From NCBI GenBank assembly GCA_009911175.1, contig QXWX01000136.1:1-14711 (forward strand): a stretch of DNA of 14,711 nt, in the 5' to 3' direction. Below are positions 1 to 6,406 of this stretch, one piece after another. Numbering within the stretch: position 1 is the first letter of the stretch; the number at the start of each line of letters is the position of its first letter. The notes beneath the pieces were generated by a model. The model was not told where the DNA came from. It worked only from the letters and a program-made list of their open reading frames with translations, and did not search any database. The position numbers and the translations under genes are program-made. The DNA comes from Lachnospiraceae bacterium (GTDB lineage: Bacteria > Bacillota_A > Clostridia > Lachnospirales > Lachnospiraceae).

Positions 1-2
1 TC

Positions 3-89
3 ACACCCCGACCAATCACCACGCTGATTGGTTGGGAGGATGCACATAAGAGCTGGTATTCAGGCCGTCCATTGCCGGAGGCAATTTAA
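3..89 (+). CDS. 3' end of an unidentified reading frame (partial)
   Basis: An open frame enters from outside the window and ends at TAA 87-89, leaving 28 visible codons (ending WYSGRPLPEAI). The peptide looks protein-like but I do not recognise the family. It lies inside the stem-loop region 7-139, so the RNA structure overlaps the end of the frame and runs past it. Transposon genes with a guide RNA at their 3' end (TnpB with omegaRNA) or with a structured right end have this arrangement, but that is inference. It could also be a chance open frame, because only 87 bases are visible. Confidence 0.3.
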   Translation, partial: TPRPITTLIGWEDAHKSWYSGRPLPEAI

Positions 90-139
90 AATGACGGCCT
101 GAGTTACAGGGCACGCCTGGTCAAGGTGTGACCTGTAAC
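7..139 (+). ncRNA. Cluster of three stem-loops, candidate structured RNA or mobile-element end
   Basis: Three strong hairpins lie side by side. Hairpin 1 pairs 7-18 with 25-36 (12 bp with one G-T pair, loop 19-24). Hairpin 2 pairs CAGGCCGTC 61-69 with GACGGCCTG 93-101, and inside it ATTGCC 71-76 pairs with GGCAAT 80-85. Hairpin 3 pairs GTTACAGG 103-110 with CCTGTAAC 132-139, and inside it 112-117 pairs with 125-130. TCACACC at 1-7 is also an exact complement of GGTGTGA 125-131, allowing a long-range alternative pairing. No T-run follows, so these are not simple terminators. The density of pairing suggests a functional RNA or the end of an insertion element. The class is not identified. Confidence 0.35.
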
Positions 140-420
140 AATTATGTTGAACACTTATCATGCACGGGCGAAAATGCTTGTAAATATCCCCTCTCTATGT
201 TATCATCATTGCAAAGCATAAGGATTCTAAAGTTCTATTTCCGTTGATTTCTCGTCATTCAACATTTCAGAAAATCTATGCTTACTTCAATACTTTTTAT
301 AACAGCATAGGGTTTCTGGATTGCTGACGGATTGTAAAAATGCATTGTTTTTTCCTTGTATATGGAATCACAATGGGAATGACGTCTGTTTTTCAGAAGC
401 CCGGAAAAGGAGGGTTTTAC
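140..420. other. Gene-free stretch before the Rpn-like gene
   Basis: This AT-richer DNA holds no supported gene. An in-frame ATG at 340 would lengthen the following gene by 27 codons, but it has no ribosome-binding site. I found no convincing -35/-10 pair for the downstream gene. The only clear signal is AAGGAGGG at 407-414, the Shine-Dalgarno site that sets the start at 421. Confidence 0.5.
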
Positions 421-1461
421 ATGAATGAAAAACAGGTATTTGTGAACAAGGAGCACAAGGATAATGTCTTCCGTATTTTATACCGCGATGACAAGACACG
501 GCAGATCGAGCTGTATAATGCTGTCAGCGGAAAGAATTATACGGAGGACGCGGATTTGGAGGTCGTCACTTTGAAGCATGCGATCTATATGGGTATGAAA
601 AATGACCTGGCTTTTATCGTATCCGATGATCTCCATTTATATGAGGGTCAGTCAACTATAAATCCGAATATGCCGCTACGTTTTCTGCATTATATTTCAA
701 AAGAATATGAGGGCCTCGTAGAGGGCAGGAAGCTATACGGAAGTACACCGGTGAAGCTGCAGACGCCTTATTTTACAGTATTTTACAATGGCACCAAAAA
801 ATATCCGGAACGCCTTATCCTGAAATTGTCGGACCTGTATAAAATGAGTGAAATGGATGCTGACAGCACGGCGGAGATCGCGGAAGCTACGGGCATTCCA
901 TTTATTGATTTTGCCGGAAACAACATGGAGCATACATCTGATACGGTTGTCAAGATCGACAAAGACACCGAACTCTACAGTGATAGCGGCAAAGCCCCCA
1001 GTGAGATCAGCCGGATCCTGCAGCAGGAATCCCCGCTCTTGGAATTAAAGGTACTGGTGATCAATATCAATCCGGGTAATAATAAGGATTTTCTGGATCA
1101 GTGTCCGACGCTGCGGGAGTACATGGAATATGTAGAGCGGGTTCGCAGGTACTGCAGCGATATGGATTTGAAAGACGCTGTGCAGCGGGCAGTGGACGAG
1201 TGTATCAAAGAAGGGATCTTAGCGGATTTTTTGAGAATGAACAAAGCGGAGGTGATGGCCATGAGTATCTTTGAATATGACGAAAAAGAAGTGCTGGATT
1301 ATATCCGGGAAGAAGAACGGACTATTGGCGAGAAAAAGGAAGCGCGAAGATACGGACGTTTAATCCTTCATCTGACCAACGAAGGAAAAAGCGACCTGAT
1401 TGTTAAGATTGCAACTGACGATGCTTTACGTGAAAGCTTGTATCAGGAATATCAATTATAA
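421..1461 (+). CDS. Rpn family recombination-promoting nuclease / PD-(D/E)XK transposase-like protein
   Basis: A 346-residue protein of the Rpn / PD-(D/E)XK transposase-like family that is abundant in gut Clostridia. The nuclease core is near the N-terminus: NDLAFIV at 61-67 (candidate acidic residue D62) is followed by LYEGQSTINPNMPLR at 72-86, in which E75-x-Q77 fits the E-x-Q form of the PD-(D/E)XK site seen in this family. The C-terminal part contains ECIKEGILADFL and a lysine/glutamate-rich helical stretch, also typical. Family members are cytoplasmic DNA-cleaving enzymes; RpnA of E. coli promotes RecA-independent recombination. The start at 421 is chosen because AAGGAGGG lies six bases upstream, while the longer frame from 340 has no such site. 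It is transcribed toward the minus-strand operon and meets it at the hairpin 1526-1559. Base composition is more AT-rich than the operon. The family call is fairly sure; the biological role is not. Confidence 0.7.
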   Translation: MNEKQVFVNKEHKDNVFRILYRDDKTRQIELYNAVSGKNYTEDADLEVVTLKHAIYMGMKNDLAFIVSDDLHLYEGQSTINPNMPLRFLHYISKEYEGLVEGRKLYGSTPVKLQTPYFTVFYNGTKKYPERLILKLSDLYKMSEMDADSTAEIAEATGIPFIDFAGNNMEHTSDTVVKIDKDTELYSDSGKAPSEISRILQQESPLLELKVLVININPGNNKDFLDQCPTLREYMEYVERVRRYCSDMDLKDAVQRAVDECIKEGILADFLRMNKAEVMAMSIFEYDEKEVLDYIREEERTIGEKKEARRYGRLILHLTNEGKSDLIVKIATDDALRESLYQEYQL

Positions 1462-1525
1462 CAAAAATAAGCCGGTATATCATCGTTTTAAATATTTACA
1501 GCAGAAACCATAAGGAACCGCCTTA

Positions 1526-1559
1526 AAATAATAGGTATACCGCCCCGTACCTATTATTT
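1526..1559 (-). terminator. AT-rich hairpin, likely terminator of the minus-strand operon (possibly bidirectional)
   Basis: AAATAATAGGTA at 1526-1537 is perfectly complementary to TACCTATTATTT at 1548-1559, with a ten-base loop. Read on the minus strand the stem ends in TTATTTTAA, giving a U-rich tail just after the last operon gene (stop at 1583). The converging Rpn-like gene ends 64 bases away on the other side, so the hairpin may serve both directions. The stem is AT-rich and the T-run is interrupted, so efficiency is uncertain. Confidence 0.5.
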
Positions 1560-1582
1560 CACAGCAGTTCCTTCCATTTTTC

Positions 1583-2752
1583 CTACATCCTCCAAAACCC
1601 ACGCAAAAATACCGCTTCCCCCGCAACAGCCCCCGCCGCCCAAAGCAGTGCCCGTACAAATTCTCCCATGACCGGGAGATCCGGGATCTTTTTCTCTGAC
1701 CGGATCAAAGCCTGACACGCCGTCCCCAGCCTTTTCCCATATTCCGACCAGAACTCAAAGTCGGACCATTTTGCGGGAATCATATCTTCCGGGATCCGTA
1801 TCCATTGAATCAGCAGAAGGATCCCGCCTGCCAGCAGAAGATACGAGAATATTCTCCAGATTATTTTTTCCATCCTGTGATACCTGGTATCACCCAAACT
1901 CATAAATCGGACATTGGGCCTGTCTAAATTTCCATCTACGCCGCAGGCTTCATTCGTCGATGCTACCGCCATATCCGCCTGTCTCGCCGCTTCCCGAAAA
2001 TACCGGATCAAAAATATCCACAATATGAACGGAATCAAAAAGCACATCCCCTGTGTGATCCAGACCAACGCCCGATCCTCCATCCGTTCCCACTCTCCGC
2101 AAAGCTGCTGATAGCGTTCCGCCACGTTTCCAGGCCCTTCCGGAACGCTTCTCACTGTAGCGCGGTCCAGCAGACACACATCATTTTCCCCGGCTTCATA
2201 TGCCAGAAATGCTTCCTCACTGTCAATCACATCCAGCACCTCCAGCGGCCAGCCCTGTACCTCCACCGTAAGTCCCCGGGTATCCGCCCCGCCAAACAGC
2301 TTTGCCGATAATGTACTGCTGATGAGGCAGCTGTCCTGGATTTCCATATCCAGCACGGCATACCCCGGAAACAGCAGATCCGACCGGCCGCAGAGGAGCA
2401 GGGCCGCGCATTCCTCCATGGTTCCCAGGGCGGGGGCCGTTATCTGGATTCCATCCGCCTGCGTCCAGTTCACAAATTCCAGCGGCATTTCCTGTTTCAG
2501 ATTCTGCTCCTGGGCCAGCCTGGCGCCGGACGGGTCCATCCCTCCCTGCTGCCCGTCTGCCGTAAAATGAAATACCCAAAGCCGATCCTTCAGATTTTCC
2601 GCATGCCGGACTGCTTCCATAAAACACAGCAGCGTCACGATTCCCAGCAAAAAAAGCCGGCACCACGAAATCCACTTCTTGCCGCATAACATCTCACTTT
2701 TGCTTTTCATCCGTATCTCTGGGAGATCCCGCGCCAAACAACTACGTTTCAT
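1583..2752 (-). CDS. Four-helix membrane protein with MacB/FtsX-like plan
   Basis: A 389-residue membrane protein. Predicted helices lie near 30-47, 229-251, 299-320 and 364-386. About 180 residues outside the cell separate helices 1 and 2, and a basic loop separates helices 2 and 3. This is the topology of MacB/FtsX-type ABC permeases. The stretch 151-175 (KLFGGADTRGLTVEVQG and onward) resembles the MacB periplasmic core, where a similar Gly-rich turn precedes a short beta strand. It follows an HlyD-type adaptor, the usual MacA-MacB pairing, and its start overlaps the adaptor stop by 11 bases, suggesting coupled translation; no strong ribosome-binding site is visible. ATG at 2708-2710 (residue 15) is an alternative start. 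No ATPase is fused or adjacent, so it may borrow one or may not transport. I see the topology directly; the MacB relation is inference from weak similarity. Confidence 0.55.
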   Translation of the reverse strand: MKRSCLARDLPEIRMKSKSEMLCGKKWISWCRLFLLGIVTLLCFMEAVRHAENLKDRLWVFHFTADGQQGGMDPSGARLAQEQNLKQEMPLEFVNWTQADGIQITAPALGTMEECAALLLCGRSDLLFPGYAVLDMEIQDSCLISSTLSAKLFGGADTRGLTVEVQGWPLEVLDVIDSEEAFLAYEAGENDVCLLDRATVRSVPEGPGNVAERYQQLCGEWERMEDRALVWITQGMCFLIPFILWIFLIRYFREAARQADMAVASTNEACGVDGNLDRPNVRFMSLGDTRYHRMEKIIWRIFSYLLLAGGILLLIQWIRIPEDMIPAKWSDFEFWSEYGKRLGTACQALIRSEKKIPDLPVMGEFVRALLWAAGAVAGEAVFLRGFWRM

Positions 2753-4424
2753 TCTTCATTTTCACCCTGCTTCCGTCCTCTAATGTGCGGGACGCCTCCG
2801 TCACAATCTCCTGCTCCGGAGAAATCCCCTCCACTGCGGCATATTTTTCATTTTTCTCCAGCAATTCCACATCCACCTGCCGGACTGCCCATTCCTCTCC
2901 CAGGATCACGGACCTCTTTTCCGCCACATTTACATAGTACTGGTCCTTTTCCCTCAAATGGAGCGCCGCTGCCGGAATACAGGTATCATAATCGCCTGAC
3001 CGGACCTCCACCTTCAGGATTGCCGTTTCCCCTGCCGTAAAATGCTCCGGCGGCAGATCTACAGTCACTGTAAAACTGCCTCCTGCTGTATCCCCGGTGG
3101 AAGAACCCGCTGCTCCGGATCCGGACATTCCTGTATCTGATGCTCCATTGCCGGGCAGGGTGCTATCCGCAACGGTCCGGATCGTCACACGATCTGAGAA
3201 CCTCTGCTGCCCATTCTGCCCCATTGTCTGCGAAGCTCCCGGCATGATCTCCTGACTTCCCGCTTCTGCTTCCCCGGATTGGGCCCCATTGCCTCCCGTT
3301 CCCGGCATTCCCTGCAGATCATTCCGACCGTTCTCTGCCGTCACCACTGCCTGAGCCCCTTCCCGGATATATTTCCGCAGCTCTTCCGGAAATGTTACAG
3401 TCAGGCTGGCCCCGCCCGAGAGATCCGACAGCAGAATATCGCCCCCGCCGGTGGTTGTTGTGCCCGCCCTGACAGAAACACCTGTCACCATTCCCTTTAC
3501 CGGAGCCGCTACCCTGCCCTGGACATCGAGAAGCGCCTGCAGCTTCGCAGCCTCCTCCTCTTTTTGCCCGCGGGTGATCCGGCTCTGCTCCAGGGAATAA
3601 CTTTTTGCGGTTCCCAGATTCGCCGAATCCAGAGATTTTTGCGCATTATATAAGGAATCCTCCCGATTCTGCAGCGCCTGATCATAAGCCGCCTGCTTCT
3701 CCTGCACTGCGGCAAGGAGCTGCTCCCCTGTCTGATCCGGGCTCGACTGACTTGGGCTTAGCTGACCCGGGCTTGGCTGACCTGGATCTGACTGACCCGG
3801 GCTCGACTGACCTGAGCTTGGTTGACCTGAACCCGACTGACCCGGGCTCGACTGATCTGAGCCTGGCTGGCCTGGGCTTGGCTGACCTTCTTCCGCCTGC
3901 CCTGCATTCCCCGCCGATTCTGCCGTAAAGTTCTGATATTCCTCCTGTGCCTTCTGCAGCTCCGCCAAAGCCGCATCCACCGCGGCATTTTCCCGGCCCG
4001 CAGTACGGTTATAGTCCTCCTGCGCCTGGAACCTGCTTAACTGCCGGGACGCTTCCTCCACTGCTTCCGACTCTGCGGTTCCCCGGATCTGCAAATCCAG
4101 AACCTCCAATTCCTGCCGTTTTTCCTTCATTTTCTCCGTCAGATCCTGCAAATCTACTTCAAACAGGATTTCCCCCGCGTCCACAGCCTGTCCCTCCATC
4201 ACACGCACCGTCCCTACCCGCAGATTTTCCACCGTAGAAACGGCAATCTCCCGGCTTCCGGTCACCGTCCCCCGGGCCGATACATCCGGGGTAAATGTCT
4301 GACGCTCCGCCCGTTCCGTGGACACCTCAGCCGTACTCATATTGTAAGCAGTCCTGGAAATGATGGTAAATAAGATCATCAATCCAAGAAGCAGGATTCC
4401 CGCCTTTCTAATCCTCTGTTTCAT
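2742..4424 (-). CDS. HlyD/MacA-type periplasmic adaptor (membrane fusion) protein with internal pentapeptide repeat
   Basis: A 560-residue adaptor of the HlyD/RND membrane fusion family, anchored by an N-terminal helix (about 8-26) with the rest outside the membrane. The first lipoyl-like half (about 50-92, with VRVMEGQAVDAGEILFEVD) is followed by a coiled-coil arm (about 94-168), a low-complexity insert (170-235) with ten pentapeptides ending mostly in GQ, a second arm (235-300), the second lipoyl half (GRVAAPVKGMVTGVSVRAG, 303-321) and beta-barrel and membrane-proximal domains. A further Gly/Ser-rich loop (about 365-455) interrupts the C-terminal part. GAGGTG lies six bases before ATG 4424. 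Adaptors link an inner-membrane pump to an outer partner in Gram-negatives; in Gram-positives they accompany MacB-like exporters. The next gene is such a membrane protein, so the two probably form one complex. The family call is strong; the cargo is unknown. Confidence 0.85.
   Translation of the reverse strand: MKQRIRKAGILLLGLMILFTIISRTAYNMSTAEVSTERAERQTFTPDVSARGTVTGSREIAVSTVENLRVGTVRVMEGQAVDAGEILFEVDLQDLTEKMKEKRQELEVLDLQIRGTAESEAVEEASRQLSRFQAQEDYNRTAGRENAAVDAALAELQKAQEEYQNFTAESAGNAGQAEEGQPSPGQPGSDQSSPGQSGSGQPSSGQSSPGQSDPGQPSPGQLSPSQSSPDQTGEQLLAAVQEKQAAYDQALQNREDSLYNAQKSLDSANLGTAKSYSLEQSRITRGQKEEEAAKLQALLDVQGRVAAPVKGMVTGVSVRAGTTTTGGGDILLSDLSGGASLTVTFPEELRKYIREGAQAVVTAENGRNDLQGMPGTGGNGAQSGEAEAGSQEIMPGASQTMGQNGQQRFSDRVTIRTVADSTLPGNGASDTGMSGSGAAGSSTGDTAGGSFTVTVDLPPEHFTAGETAILKVEVRSGDYDTCIPAAALHLREKDQYYVNVAEKRSVILGEEWAVRQVDVELLEKNEKYAAVEGISPEQEIVTEASRTLEDGSRVKMKNET
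3732..3881 (-). repeat. 15-bp tandem repeat, ten copies, encoding pentapeptides
   Basis: Ten consecutive 15-base units (first copies begin at 3732, 3747, 3762, 3777) with consensus CTGACCYGGGCTYGR on the plus strand. On the coding strand they give residues 182-231 of the adaptor: PSPGQ, PGSDQ, SSPGQ, SGSGQ, PSSGQ, SSPGQ, SDPGQ, PSPGQ, LSPSQ, SSPDQ. The unit length is a multiple of three, so copy-number changes keep the frame. It lies between the two halves of the coiled-coil hairpin, where a flexible or wall-spanning tip would sit. Confidence 0.9.
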
Positions 4425-4473
4425 ATTTCACCTCGCACATTGATTGCACACTCTCACGTATCCGAGCGTGCCT

Positions 4474-4560
4474 TTATTCCGAAATATGCCTGCTCCGGTA
4501 CCTGGCCGGTCCGGATGCCCCTCCGCACCGCAGGCAGTAAAAAGCTCCGTGCTTCATCAT
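4474..4560 (-). CDS. Small 28-residue open frame with CxxC motif (unproven)
   Basis: ATG at 4558-4560 overlaps the stop of the preceding permease in the classic ATGA arrangement and opens a 28-codon frame ending with TAA at 4474-4476. The product begins MMKHGAFYCLRCGG, so it carries one C-x-x-C pair (C9, C12) that could be half of a metal knuckle. It fills most of the 132-base gap between the second permease and the adaptor, the only large gap in an otherwise tightly packed stretch. No homologue is recognised and a frame this short may be chance. The overlap and lack of other content are the only support. Confidence 0.25.
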   Translation of the reverse strand: MMKHGAFYCLRCGGASGPARYRSRHISE

Positions 4561-5447
4561 CCCGTATGCCGCCCCGCAGATGCACTTCCCCGTGAATAGT
4601 ACCCCTGGATCCCCTGCTCCAGAAATTCATGTCCGGCCAGGAATACCCAGATTGCAGGAAGCAGCGCAAAAACCGATGCCGCAAAAGCAGTCCCCGCCGT
4701 CTCCGCTGTGATCTGGGGCTGAAACATGGACAGCGGCCACAGGGACGGCGTCTTGAAAAATGCCATTGGCTGCTCCAGCATATTCCAGCATTCCAGAAAC
4801 TGCAGCACCATTGCCGAAATGATCCCGGCCTTTCCGAGGGGCAGTCCGACCCGGAAAAAAATATCCCCTTCCCCGGCACCGTCGATCCGCGCCGCCTCCA
4901 GCAGTTCCTCCGGAATCTCTTTAAAAAACTGGCAGATGATAAATACCGGAAGGGTCGAAAAAATCCCCGGAAGGAGGATCGCCCCCATCGTATCCATCAG
5001 GTTCATCTGTTTGATCACCAGATAGTCCGAAAGCATCATCACCTGGAACGGCATCATCATCATGGCGATATATAAAAAGAACAGCCCCCTGTGAAACCGA
5101 AATCGATATCTGGCAAAGCCCCAGGCCGCCGGAATGCCGAACAGCGCCTGTCCCGCCAGAATCCCGCCTGTGATCTTCATGGAATTCCAGAACATCACAA
5201 AAAAATCTGGTGTATCAAAGATCAGCTCCACACAGGAACGGAACGTCGGCTGAAATGGGATCAAAGACCAGGCTGCAAACCCTTCCCCTCCCGCAAATAC
5301 CGGTCTCAGATTTTCCGCAGCTTCCCCCTGCCCCATGAAAGCCCCCGTAAGCAAAAAAATAATCGGGTAGCAGCAGACAAAAGCCAGTACCCCAAGGAAA
5401 ACCCGCAGAATCACATGTCCCTTTTTGAATCTCACTTTCCTTCCCAC
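4557..5447 (-). CDS. Carbohydrate ABC transporter permease, MalG type (CUT1)
   Basis: A 296-residue inner-membrane permease of the CUT1 sugar importers, MalG-like subunit. It has an N-terminal helix (about 12-33), a helix cluster and the cytoplasmic EAA loop at 181-208, with EAA 184-186 and D189-G190 followed by FFRVGLPL; this loop docks on the ATPase. Together with the neighbouring MalF-like permease it would form the membrane pore. The frame opens with GTG at 5445-5447. A second GTG at 5433-5435 overlaps the previous stop as GTGA and has GAGGTG nine bases upstream, so the true start may be four codons later. No ATPase gene is present; CUT1 systems of Firmicutes often share one encoded elsewhere (MsmK type). 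The family is certain; the substrate is not known. Confidence 0.92.
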   Translation of the reverse strand: MGRKVRFKKGHVILRVFLGVLAFVCCYPIIFLLTGAFMGQGEAAENLRPVFAGGEGFAAWSLIPFQPTFRSCVELIFDTPDFFVMFWNSMKITGGILAGQALFGIPAAWGFARYRFRFHRGLFFLYIAMMMMPFQVMMLSDYLVIKQMNLMDTMGAILLPGIFSTLPVFIICQFFKEIPEELLEAARIDGAGEGDIFFRVGLPLGKAGIISAMVLQFLECWNMLEQPMAFFKTPSLWPLSMFQPQITAETAGTAFAASVFALLPAIWVFLAGHEFLEQGIQGYYSRGSASAGRHTG

Positions 5448-6406
5448 CTCTTCCAGAACAGACTCACCAGCGCAAGCAGCACGGCCCCGCTGAGCACCGC
5501 GCCTGCCGCCATCTTATCCACATCCAGGTTCCTGTACCAGTTATTGAACAAATGCTGCAGCATATAGATGCTCTCATCCGGATAATCCCCCGCCACCAGA
5601 TACGCCTCCCGGAATACCTTAAAGGAATTGATCAGCGACAGCACCGTAATTGTAAAAAATGCAGAAAACAGGTTGGGGACCGTAATCCGAAAGAATATCA
5701 CCCATTCCCCGGCCCCGTCGATCCGGGCCGCCTCGTGGATCTCCGCCGGAATCCCCTCCAGCGCGGCGATCCACAATATCACGCTGTACCCCAGATTTTT
5801 CCAGACATAGCTGAATACCAGGATCGCAAACGCATAGCCCGTATTCATCCAGTCCGTCCCCGGAATCCCGAACAGATGCAGCAGACCGTTCAAAAATCCC
5901 TGCCTGGCAAAGATACACTGCCAGAGCAGCACCACGGACGCCGCCGGAATGGCCATAGGGATCAGCAGTCCGCTCTTATACCACGTTCCCCCCTGGATCC
6001 CTTTCTGCAGGGGCACCGCCAGCATCAGCGAGCATACCACCAAGATCGGCACGCTGACTCCCATCATCCTGGCCGTATTCGCCGCCGCAAGGCAAAATGC
6101 CGGATTGCCCAGCACCTGCCGGAAGTTAGACAGCCCCGCAAATTCTCCAGTCATGGTTCTGACAAACGCCCTGCGGATCACATCCAGATACGGGAGCACA
6201 TAAAACGCCAGTACCCCCGCCAGGCTGGGCAGGACGAAAGCCAGTCCCCATCGGTCCCTGCTCCGCCCTCCCCTTGCCGCAGATAAACGAAAATAATACA
6301 GCGAAACCATTTTCTTGATCTCCATTTCATACTTCATGATCATTTTTCTCACACACTTCCGAACTGCGCAAAAAGACAAATCATACTCGTGAGTATATTT
6401 TTTCAT
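5432..6406 (-). CDS. Sugar ABC transporter permease, MalF/LacF type (CUT1)
   Basis: The MalF-like partner permease, 324 residues as drawn. Hydrophobic helices begin at about 54 (WGLAFVLPSLAGVLAFYVL), and the EAA loop lies at 222-248 with EAA 225-227, D230-G231 and FFRITVP, as in CUT1 permeases. ATG 6404-6406 abuts the stop of the binding-protein gene (TAA then ATG), matching the tight packing of most of the operon. A plausible alternative is ATG 6308-6310 (residue 33), which has GGAG nine bases upstream and would give a 292-residue protein of normal family length; the first 32 residues here are not typical. If so, 6311-6406 is a leader that contains the inverted repeat ATACTC-GT-GAGTAT at 6383-6396. 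It imports, with the MalG-like subunit, whatever the lipoprotein binds. Confidence 0.92.
   Translation of the reverse strand: MKKYTHEYDLSFCAVRKCVRKMIMKYEMEIKKMVSLYYFRLSAARGGRSRDRWGLAFVLPSLAGVLAFYVLPYLDVIRRAFVRTMTGEFAGLSNFRQVLGNPAFCLAAANTARMMGVSVPILVVCSLMLAVPLQKGIQGGTWYKSGLLIPMAIPAASVVLLWQCIFARQGFLNGLLHLFGIPGTDWMNTGYAFAILVFSYVWKNLGYSVILWIAALEGIPAEIHEAARIDGAGEWVIFFRITVPNLFSAFFTITVLSLINSFKVFREAYLVAGDYPDESIYMLQHLFNNWYRNLDVDKMAAGAVLSGAVLLALVSLFWKRWEGK

Noticed and set aside
340..420. Upstream extension of the Rpn-like gene to ATG 340
   Set aside because: There is no ribosome site at 340 and the added residues are unlike the family N-terminus. ATG 421 has a strong site.
3732..3881. CRISPR-like appearance of regularly spaced repeats
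   Set aside because: Units are 15 bases, directly adjacent without spacers, and encode in-frame pentapeptides of the adaptor, so this is a coding minisatellite.
4454..4879. Minus-strand 141-codon frame overlapping the MalG-like permease and the gap after it
   Set aside because: Most of it is an out-of-frame reading of the permease with Arg/Ser/Gly/Cys-rich composition.
5552..6286. Long plus-strand open frame (244 codons) opposite the MalF-like permease
   Set aside because: It lies wholly antisense to a clear permease, its product is Arg/Pro/His-rich low-information sequence, and it has no ribosome site. It reflects the GC-rich coding strand opposite.
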